In this document: piece by piece, positions 1-5,705 of the stretch
How positions within the stretch are numbered: position 1 is the stretch's first letter
How the letters are laid out: each line of letters starts with the position of its first letter
NCBI GenBank assembly: GCA_030618505.1
Contig: JAUXDF010000227.1
Coordinates: 1-5,705, forward strand
Length of the DNA: 5,705 nt
Source of the DNA: Spongiibacteraceae bacterium
GTDB taxonomy: Bacteria > Pseudomonadota > Gammaproteobacteria > Pseudomonadales > PIVM01
Direction: 5' to 3'
The notes under the pieces: generated by a model
The model's database searches: none
Told to the model about the DNA's origin: nothing
The model's input: the letters and a program-made list of their open reading frames with translations, nothing else
Program-made: the position numbers and the translations under genes

Positions 1-101
1 AAATTAAGTCCGCTCCTGGCCAGCGCAAATCTAGCTCCTAGGCCTTTTCAAGGCCTTTAAGTCGCAAGATTTGCGTTGGCCAGGATCTCTTTGTCTAATT
101 T
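1..101. repeat. Nested palindrome downstream of the operon
   Basis: The arms 14-32 and 67-85 are inverted copies over 19 bases with one mismatch that would still form a G-U pair in RNA. The loop contains a second hairpin, AGGCCTT at 40-46 pairing with AAGGCCT at 50-56 across a three-base loop. Outside the main stem, AAATTA at 1-6 pairs with TAATTT at 96-101, so the whole 101 bases form one interrupted palindrome. It begins 67 bases past the stop codon of the DUF1501-like gene. It could end transcription of the operon or stabilise the transcript's 3' end, but a clear U-run is missing. It could also be a member of a dispersed palindromic repeat or a MITE-like family. The left end touches the window edge, so its true extent is unknown. 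Confidence 0.7.
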
Positions 102-167
102 CTGGATGGGCGCTAGCTAGTCTGTTTAATGCGCATGATTTACGTTTGTTATTAACTCTGTTATTAG

Positions 168-1730
168 CTACCCCGATATAATCGGCTCCAGTCCCACCAG
201 GCTATCCATCAACTCCGCATTACCTAAACCATGGCGTGTAAAGGTGCTATCAAATCCAGCAATATTATTATGCAGCGCCATATAATTTAAAATGACAGTT
301 TCCACTAATAGATTAACATTGTTTGCCGCTGGGGAAGAGGAGGTATCAACAGAGGCATCTGAGCGCATGTGGCCAATTTGGTTGCGCACCGCCACCGGTC
401 TGCCGACGGGGTTATAAACCAGAAAAAATGATGAGGCAGTGGAGGAGTTGTCTCCAGTCCAGACGCCTTTGCCGCCGCCTTCGATTGAGTCATCGGTCAT
501 ACCATTGCTGGCAACCGAGCCATCGCTAAACACATAAATCATCAGTGGCGTGCCTTTGCGTGCAGCGTACTCCAGGCAGGCACCGATGCAGCGACCGGCA
601 CGTTCATCGCGCAGCTCCCCTGTTGAACGATCGCCGGTATGATAATCATAACCACCCATGCTGATGGTGCCGGCACCGGCTTCGCCTTCTACCACAAGCT
701 TCATGACTGATGCGGTTTTTCTAAATTCGCTGTCACTGGAAAGCTCATCTGAACTGAAGATGCCGCCGGGGCCGACAATGTCGGGATCCAGCTCAGGGTT
801 CAGCGCCGCGGGATTGCCATAACGATCAGCAAGATCAGCACTTTTTACATAACTACAGCGCACCAGCTGTTCGAGTTCGGCATCATTGCTGACTTTCATA
901 TCAACGGCATTGAGTTTTTGGTCACTGATACGTTGGATCGATTCCATTACTGCTACCGCATCCTGTTGACTGATGCCAGAGGCTTCAAGGTCGCCCACAT
1001 CAACCAGACCAACCACATCACTGGGCCGGTCAACTTTAGTAGGCCGCACCGTCAGATCAATCATTGAGGTAGGAGCCAGCGAGTTACCACCGGAATCGGT
1101 ACTGCGCGAGCCGACCAGTGTCAGTAAGGCGCCGTCAGCTCCAGCTTGGTGGATGCCGTACATTGGATTGTGGGGGTTGTTGCCGGTATCGTTGTCAGAT
1201 CGCGCTGGTATTACGGAGCCGTTAACCCGACTTGCTGTTTCGCTACCGAGAGAGTTTTGAATGCCTTTTAACATCGCGCTCTTGGAGTGAAAGGCCAAGC
1301 CTAAGTCTTCGTTAATATGTTCAAGATTAGTATCGGGGTCGATGGAGGAGGGGGTCATATCGCCGGGCAATCCCAGTTTGCTATAACCTGCCGTGCTGAG
1401 AAAATCATGCTGGCCACCGCGACCGCCTACCAATACATTGGAGCCGGAAATATTGGCACCACCGGCCAGGTCAAAACAGATAAAGGGAATCTTCGTGTCC
1501 TGCTGACTTTTGATTATGCCGCAGACTATTTTTTGCAATTCAAGATCAGCGGAGAGTTTAGCGTGGGCAAAGTTTGGACTGGCGACCATATTCAGTAGCG
1601 ATCCACCTAATACAACACCAGTGCCGGACATAAATCCCTGAGCAATAAACTCACGCCGAGTTAATGGTCTGCGGTGATTTTGATGACGCAGCGGCTGATC
1701 CGGGTGAAGTGGCTTGTTTCGTCTGGCCAT
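168..1730 (-). CDS. Tat-exported DUF1501-like protein (divergent)
   Basis: A 520-residue protein, last gene of the operon. The ATG at 1730 has AGAGAG nine bases upstream, a modest ribosome-binding site, and no other Met occurs before residue 34. A long Arg/His-rich n-region leads to a twin-arginine motif, TRREF at 24-28, then a Gly-rich hydrophobic stretch and a likely AHA|K cleavage near residue 57. This predicts export in folded form by Tat, which is typical of DUF1501 proteins. Family-like landmarks in order are FDLAGGAN (86-93), GGQHDFLS (106-112), a late GYDYHTGDR (360-368) that corresponds to the GfDtH motif of DUF1501, an alpha-helical ERAGRCIGACLEYA stretch, and LMIYVFSDGS (396-405), which sits where many DUF1501 proteins have a strand followed by SEFGR. 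DUF1501 is related to the sulfatase/alkaline phosphatase superfamily, so Asp and His residues here (D87, H108, D362, H364, D403) are candidate metal ligands; this is inference. No activity can be assigned. Its pairing with haem c proteins matches the DUF1501-cytochrome pairs known in planctomycetes. Confidence 0.92.
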   Translation of the reverse strand: MARRNKPLHPDQPLRHQNHRRPLTRREFIAQGFMSGTGVVLGGSLLNMVASPNFAHAKLSADLELQKIVCGIIKSQQDTKIPFICFDLAGGANISGSNVLVGGRGGQHDFLSTAGYSKLGLPGDMTPSSIDPDTNLEHINEDLGLAFHSKSAMLKGIQNSLGSETASRVNGSVIPARSDNDTGNNPHNPMYGIHQAGADGALLTLVGSRSTDSGGNSLAPTSMIDLTVRPTKVDRPSDVVGLVDVGDLEASGISQQDAVAVMESIQRISDQKLNAVDMKVSNDAELEQLVRCSYVKSADLADRYGNPAALNPELDPDIVGPGGIFSSDELSSDSEFRKTASVMKLVVEGEAGAGTISMGGYDYHTGDRSTGELRDERAGRCIGACLEYAARKGTPLMIYVFSDGSVASNGMTDDSIEGGGKGVWTGDNSSTASSFFLVYNPVGRPVAVRNQIGHMRSDASVDTSSSPAANNVNLLVETVILNYMALHNNIAGFDSTFTRHGLGNAELMDSLVGLEPIISG

Positions 1731-1739
1731 GATAATTAA

Positions 1740-1745
1740 CTCTCT
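1740..1745 (-). promoter_or_regulatory. Weak ribosome-binding site of the DUF1501-like gene
   Basis: On the minus strand this reads AGAGAG, nine bases before the ATG at 1730, in the 49-base gap after the LamG lipoprotein gene. It is a partial Shine-Dalgarno match. No convincing separate promoter is visible in the gap, so the gene is probably read from the upstream promoter. Confidence 0.5.
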
Positions 1746-1779
1746 ACGTATCTATTTATAACGACTGGTTGCAACAAAG

Positions 1780-4404
1780 TTATTGTAACAACATTGCCGC
1801 ACTGCCAAGAGCGGTCGCACAAGCGGCTATGGTGGCGGTTTTTGTTTGGGTGGTCGGACAAACGACGCCACATTTTGCGATGCCATCTGGCAGCCCGTCA
1901 GTTTGGTCGCTGTTATCAAGCAGGCGTTCATCTGTTGTTTTGGTCAGCAGGGTAAGTATTTCATCACGTACCAGCGCAGCATCTGGTTGGCTGCTAATAT
2001 TGCTTCCCAGTGCCGCATTCAGTAGTGGGTTAATCACCCCATTGACCCAATCACTGTCACTGATATTGTTGGCGTTTGCATCAAAATTAAAATTGCCAAA
2101 CATGCTTGCTCGCAGGCTGTTGTCATTGACCATCGCATTACAGTAAGCCAGCGATAATTGCGTGATAGCCATTTGATGCGAGGATAGAAAACTGGAAATA
2201 GTTTCCTGCGTTGGCAGTTGCTGATGGATTAACTCAAAGGTAGTGCTGACGGTGTTGTGTTGTTGACTGACGCCGGTAATGGACGACAGGGTTGCGTTAA
2301 TTTCATCAAAGGTTCGAATACCAATATCCGGGGCGAAGGTTTCTTCTGTCGAAGGAGGGGGAGCTTGAACGGTACCTTCAACATAAACGAAAATTTCTCT
2401 GTCTAGGCGTTCAAAGGTCAGGAAAAACTCATCTGATTGCGGGCCTTTTTCCAGTGGTATTACTGTGCCTGTTGCTGTCTGAGGCGTGTTAAAATTACTA
2501 TCCTCTATCAAATACTGAAAGCCGGTTTCGCTATTTTTCTTACTGCTATCAAGGGTGGTATCCAGTATCGCAAAGGCTTGTCCGAGGCTGGCTTCACGAC
2601 CATTAATGCCAATTCTCATGCCTTTGAGAGCAATGCCGGAAGCTTGTGTATTGTCATCGAGACTGACGTAGAAGGGGTTGCTGAAAAGGTAGCTGTAATT
2701 GTCAAACTGGCTGACTTCAAAAACAATGTAACTTTCTGCAATATTAATATTTTCAGAAATATCAAATAGGAGAAAGAAGCGCTCGCCGACGTCGGCGTCG
2801 TAGTTTTGTTTAATTTGAGTGCTGTTAAGTGCGCGATCATGAATAGCCACCATACGGAAAGTACCGGCCCAAAGTCGATTGCTTGATGTTTCATTGCCCA
2901 GCACAAACGCAAAGGAGTCATCCCAGTCGGTGAGGTTGCCTGCGGTGTCATCCGGAGTATCGACTTCAATTAACTCGCCGTTGATATAAAGCTGTCGTCC
3001 ATTAATAGGATCAAAGCTGGCGACGACATGTTGCAGAGTTGCCTGCAAGCGCTCCTCGTCATCACGGCTTGAAACGTAGGGTTCACCATTGCCATCGGTT
3101 TCACTGCTACGGTTGAGAAAATTGTAGTTGTAGAGTGTCTGGCCGAGGGTGAAGTTTCGGGCGCTAGTGCCGCCGGAATAACCAATGATCACCGCAGGCC
3201 CTTCCTGAGTAACATTGCCCGGTGCTATCCAGGCTTCAATGGTGTATTCGCCGATGCTGGAAATAGCGTCGTAAAGTTTGCGGCTATCGCCGGTCAGGCC
3301 TTGCGCCTTGCTGTTGATCATATTAACGCCCCAGCCGCCGACCCATTGATAGTCCAGACCTTCAGTGCCACTGAGGCTCAGGTTAAGAGCGGGTTCAACA
3401 CCACTGGTGTCATAGATGGTATTTCCTTTGCCACTTTTAAATTGATAGAAGGCGATTACATTGGAATCGTTTCTGCCACCGCCGCTGATAACAATACCGT
3501 CAGGTAGCGATAAGGCCTTGCTGTTAACCAGATCGGGATTTAGAGCGGTGGTTTCTATGCTGTCTGAGAAGGCGGTGATGGCATCCTGCATGGTGTTGGC
3601 ATCATCGCTGCAGTTGCTGCTCCAGCAGTTATGAAATTCACTGCGCAGTCGTACCACCAGTCTTGAGAGCGCAGGGGTATCAAGATCCATTTTGCTTTGT
3701 GCCGCTTCATAGGCGACATCAATATCGCTGCTGGCAAAGTAGGGTGAAATGGGTATTGCCGAGCTGTCACTATGGCAGTCAGCGCAGTATGTTTGCAGCA
3801 GCGTGTGCAAGTTTGAAAATGCAGCGCTGCTATCGGGAAAGTTTTTACTGTCACCGGGCTCTCTTAATGTTGGCGCTTTCAGTTCGATTTGATTGGCACT
3901 GCCGCCGGCACCGAACAACCAATTGTTAATGTAGGTGGTAATGATGTCTGCGCAGGCGCCGGGGCTGGCAAGCCAGCAGTTGTGGCCGTTAAGCACCTTT
4001 TCCACAATGCGCGAGCTGCTTGGGCTGTCCCTGTTTATTAAACCTAGTGTAATCGTATAGGCTTCGTTTACATCATCATCACGAACAAAGGTCGGGCTTT
4101 GTCCGGCGTGTCCATGACAGCCACCGCAACGATTTTCTGCACGAAGGTTTTCCCAAAACTCGAGTTTAAAACGCTGAATTTCCTCGTTAGCAGGATCTGG
4201 CCCGTCATAGGGTAAAGGCGCTGCATTAGAGAACTGTTGGTCAAGTGGAATGATTTCAGTATTTTCCTGACCGCTGTTTGTGCCAATTTTTGAGGTGCCG
4301 CCACCGCCGCAGGCCGTTAACAGGAAGAGTGTTAGCAGGCAATAAAGGCTAACTTTTAACGATGAGACGAGACGAAAAATAGCAGGGGCTTGAAGTAAGT
4401 TCAT
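1780..4404 (-). CDS. Outer-membrane lipoprotein with two duplicated CxxCH modules and a LamG/concanavalin-like domain
   Basis: An 874-residue protein counted from the ATG at 4404. The frame stays open to a GTG at 4440, but that start overlaps the previous gene and would put 12 extra residues before the signal peptide. The ATG lies four bases after the upstream stop, with GGGAG nine bases before it. A lipoprotein signal peptide ends in the lipobox LTAC (Cys32); the following Gly run argues for outer-membrane retention. Two haem c motifs follow, CGGCH at 93-97 and CADCH at 207-211. Each is followed by a similar stretch containing SRxV and HNCW plus a downstream Cys, showing an internal duplication. 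Residues about 317-536 look like a LamG jellyroll of the Laminin_G_3 type: AFYQF, YTIEAWIAP, HVVASFD, QLYINGEL and a closing IHDRALNSTQIKQNY. Residues about 540-682 are a probable second beta-rich region I cannot name. After a Pro-rich linker (APPPST), residues about 690-874 form a probably helical domain beginning IRTFDEINATL and containing SSHQMAITQL and AYCNAM. Likely role: surface-anchored di-haem protein with a carbohydrate- or protein-binding module. The ligand is unknown. Confidence 0.94.
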   Translation of the reverse strand: MNLLQAPAIFRLVSSLKVSLYCLLTLFLLTACGGGGTSKIGTNSGQENTEIIPLDQQFSNAAPLPYDGPDPANEEIQRFKLEFWENLRAENRCGGCHGHAGQSPTFVRDDDVNEAYTITLGLINRDSPSSSRIVEKVLNGHNCWLASPGACADIITTYINNWLFGAGGSANQIELKAPTLREPGDSKNFPDSSAAFSNLHTLLQTYCADCHSDSSAIPISPYFASSDIDVAYEAAQSKMDLDTPALSRLVVRLRSEFHNCWSSNCSDDANTMQDAITAFSDSIETTALNPDLVNSKALSLPDGIVISGGGRNDSNVIAFYQFKSGKGNTIYDTSGVEPALNLSLSGTEGLDYQWVGGWGVNMINSKAQGLTGDSRKLYDAISSIGEYTIEAWIAPGNVTQEGPAVIIGYSGGTSARNFTLGQTLYNYNFLNRSSETDGNGEPYVSSRDDEERLQATLQHVVASFDPINGRQLYINGELIEVDTPDDTAGNLTDWDDSFAFVLGNETSSNRLWAGTFRMVAIHDRALNSTQIKQNYDADVGERFFLLFDISENINIAESYIVFEVSQFDNYSYLFSNPFYVSLDDNTQASGIALKGMRIGINGREASLGQAFAILDTTLDSSKKNSETGFQYLIEDSNFNTPQTATGTVIPLEKGPQSDEFFLTFERLDREIFVYVEGTVQAPPPSTEETFAPDIGIRTFDEINATLSSITGVSQQHNTVSTTFELIHQQLPTQETISSFLSSHQMAITQLSLAYCNAMVNDNSLRASMFGNFNFDANANNISDSDWVNGVINPLLNAALGSNISSQPDAALVRDEILTLLTKTTDERLLDNSDQTDGLPDGIAKCGVVCPTTQTKTATIAACATALGSAAMLLQ

Positions 4405-4408
4405 GTTC

Positions 4409-5689
4409 TTAATCTCCCATGCAGTAGACAGCAGATTCACTAAACACTTGCTTCATCTGATAATTAGCTGCTTTAAAGGATGTCAGCATGCTGGCAAGTT
4501 GCGCACGATCGGCACTGTTTCGCGCCTCTCGCAGGCAGACCGTTTTAAAAACTTTTTTAACCTGACACTGGGCGAAGGCTTCGCTGTGGGCGAGCTCCAT
4601 ACCCATGGATTTGGCCCCGGTGCCACTGCCCGGCAAACTTTCATCCCAGCCTAATACGCTGTTAGGCCCCTGGCGCCAATAGTTATCCCAATGGTCGTCG
4701 GTGGTGATATAACCCCATTTGAAATTTCCGGCATTAATCAGATATTTTTCCTTAACCCGAGTGCCAGTTTCTGGGTCGATGCTGCCTGCGGCGTTGTAGG
4801 AGAGTCGACCCGCTTCACCGTCCTCGTCATTATCAGCATCATATTCATAGTTGTAATAGGCCAGTGACTGGGTCAAAGGTTCCATTCCAGCATGACAGCC
4901 ACCACAGGCATTAAAGAAAATGCGACTGTCGCCTCCGGGGCTGCGGGTGACATCCTGACGAATACGGTCGTGGGAGCGGGTAGTGTCTTTGATCTGTTCC
5001 AGGTCGGTGCAGAGATGGTTTAGCAGGGTAAAGCGAAACATCGCCCGGTTGGTGCCATCTTTGAAAAATGCTTTTGCGGCTGCCCTGGTGGTAATAATGC
5101 CAGCGGTTGCATCGCTGGGTAAGCCGGTAATACTTGATTGGCTGCGTTGAACCAGTTTGCCAGGATCTGACAGGTTAATGCCTTGATCTTCCATACTTTG
5201 ATAATGATTGTTGTTGCTATTGGAATAGTCGGGCAGGCCCAGCGAATTATGACCGATGTAGATAATATCCCGATAGAGCAGTTGGCGATAATCGAGCTCA
5301 TCACGAATGATGCCAATGGCAGTGGCGGTGTAATCATTAAGGGGAGTAAAAACGGTTTGCTCTTCGTTAGTTGCTGGCGCAATCATGTTTTTTAAGGTGA
5401 CATTATAGAAAGCAGGATTTTTTAGCGCTTCTTCGGCAAGGGTTTCGGGCTCGTCAAGCTCACCATTATTATCAGTATCAAGGGCAAAGCTATCGAGAAA
5501 ATCACTACTGGGAGGAATGCCGGTTAAACGGTCATGGATGCGCTTTGCCTGATCTCTGGCGCTCGCATTAGCAACGTTGGCGGACAGGGCATATAACATA
5601 ATAAACAGTATTATGATCAGTCTATAACTGTTCGCGCTGTCGATAGTTTTTATGTTGTTAAATATGTTGTTATACATGTCATAAAACAT
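4409..5689 (-). CDS. Exported mono-haem c-type cytochrome-like protein, remotely DUF1592/DUF1588/DUF1585-like, with an EF-hand loop
   Basis: A 426-residue protein, first gene of the operon. The ATG at 5689 is preceded by AGGGAG seven bases upstream, which supports this start; Met5 is a weaker alternative. Residues 23-37 are hydrophobic and end in ANA|SA near residue 42, a Sec signal peptide fitting periplasmic export and haem attachment. Residues 71-82 match a canonical EF-hand calcium loop (D71, D73, N75, G76, L78, E82). The single haem c motif CGGCH is at 262-266 and continues AGMEP, resembling the CxxCHxxmDP signature of DUF1588. Before it, residues 200-227 (TTRAAAKAFF, GTNRAMFR, LLNHLC) also resemble that family. 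The C-terminal part (about 370-426; FAQCQVKKVFKTVC, then a helical segment ending VYC) resembles DUF1585. Residues 284-291 are Asp-rich (DADNDEDG), a possible second calcium site. The relationship to these planctomycete-type families is my inference from motif order; function is unknown. An electron-transfer or redox role for the haem is likely. The last codons carry the ribosome-binding site of the next gene, so translation may be coupled. Confidence 0.93.
   Translation of the reverse strand: MFYDMYNNIFNNIKTIDSANSYRLIIILFIMLYALSANVANASARDQAKRIHDRLTGIPPSSDFLDSFALDTDNNGELDEPETLAEEALKNPAFYNVTLKNMIAPATNEEQTVFTPLNDYTATAIGIIRDELDYRQLLYRDIIYIGHNSLGLPDYSNSNNNHYQSMEDQGINLSDPGKLVQRSQSSITGLPSDATAGIITTRAAAKAFFKDGTNRAMFRFTLLNHLCTDLEQIKDTTRSHDRIRQDVTRSPGGDSRIFFNACGGCHAGMEPLTQSLAYYNYEYDADNDEDGEAGRLSYNAAGSIDPETGTRVKEKYLINAGNFKWGYITTDDHWDNYWRQGPNSVLGWDESLPGSGTGAKSMGMELAHSEAFAQCQVKKVFKTVCLREARNSADRAQLASMLTSFKAANYQMKQVFSESAVYCMGD
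4414..4418 (-). promoter_or_regulatory. Ribosome-binding site deciding the ATG start of the LamG lipoprotein
   Basis: On the minus strand this reads GGGAG, nine bases before the ATG at 4404, and lies inside the last codons (Met-Gly-Asp-stop) of the upstream gene. It supports the ATG at 4404 over the GTG at 4440 and suggests translational coupling between the two genes. Confidence 0.7.
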
Positions 5690-5696
5690 GCAAATA

Positions 5697-5702
5697 CTCC
5701 CT
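5697..5702 (-). promoter_or_regulatory. Ribosome-binding site of the first gene
   Basis: On the minus strand this reads AGGGAG, seven bases before the ATG at 5689. It is a good Shine-Dalgarno match and favours Met1 over the in-frame Met5. Only 16 bases upstream of this start are in the window, so no promoter can be seen. Confidence 0.75.
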
Positions 5703-5705
5703 ATT

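Noticed and set aside
1..101. Integron attC site or classic rho-independent terminator
   Set aside because: No GTTRRRY core and partner box at the ends, so not attC. No clear U-run after the stem on either strand, so a standard terminator is not supported.
147..166. Two direct copies of TGTTATTA, 12 bases apart, next to the stop codon of the DUF1501-like gene
   Set aside because: Short, AT-rich and only two copies; chance is a sufficient explanation.
1731..1779. Separate promoter or hairpin in the gap between the lipoprotein and DUF1501-like genes
   Set aside because: GTTGCAAC at 1768-1775 is a short palindrome but there is no convincing -35/-10 pair or strong stem.
1769..2146. 125-codon open frame on the plus strand
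   Set aside because: It lies wholly antisense to the C-terminal part of the LamG lipoprotein, overlaps a well-supported gene, and its product has no recognisable motif.
2437..2769. 110-codon plus-strand open frame
   Set aside because: Antisense to the LamG lipoprotein, low-complexity Cys-rich start, no family resemblance.
5020..5382. 120-codon minus-strand frame inside the cytochrome gene
   Set aside because: It is a shifted frame of the real gene, with no ribosome-binding site and no recognisable product.

Overview
The window holds three protein genes, all on the minus strand and all predicted to act outside the cytoplasm, followed by a short non-coding tail with a large nested palindrome. 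Transcription runs from high to low coordinates: a mono-haem cytochrome-like protein (4409-5689), a large lipoprotein with two haem-binding motifs and a LamG-type domain (1780-4404), and a Tat-exported DUF1501-like protein (168-1730). The gaps between genes are 4 and 49 bases and each start has a Shine-Dalgarno-like sequence, so they look like one operon. The promoter would lie beyond base 5705, outside the window.

The organism is probably a Gram-negative, aerobic or respiring bacterium. The evidence is a lipobox whose +2 residue is Gly (outer-membrane retention rather than the Asp inner-membrane signal), CxxCH motifs that need periplasmic haem attachment, and a Tat signal. Moderate GC content and the overall protein style fit a marine gammaproteobacterium, but this is an inference and no taxonomic marker is present.

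The combination recalls the cassettes of Planctomycetes and Verrucomicrobia in which a large haem c protein (PSCyt/PSD or DUF1592-1588-1585 type) is paired with a Tat-exported DUF1501 protein. Here the cytochrome is reduced to about 426 residues. A third partner adds two duplicated CxxCH...HNCW modules, a LamG jellyroll and two further unassigned regions on an outer-membrane anchor. A plausible reading is an envelope complex with at least three haems, a ligand-binding LamG lectin-like module and a divergent alkaline-phosphatase-superfamily-like partner. Substrate and reaction cannot be read from the sequence, and I know of no experimentally characterised example.

Bases 1-167 carry no gene. 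They contain a near-perfect 19-bp inverted repeat (14-32 with 67-85) that encloses a second 7-bp hairpin and is flanked by further matching ends (1-6 with 96-101). It may be a transcript-end structure or a copy of a dispersed palindromic repeat.
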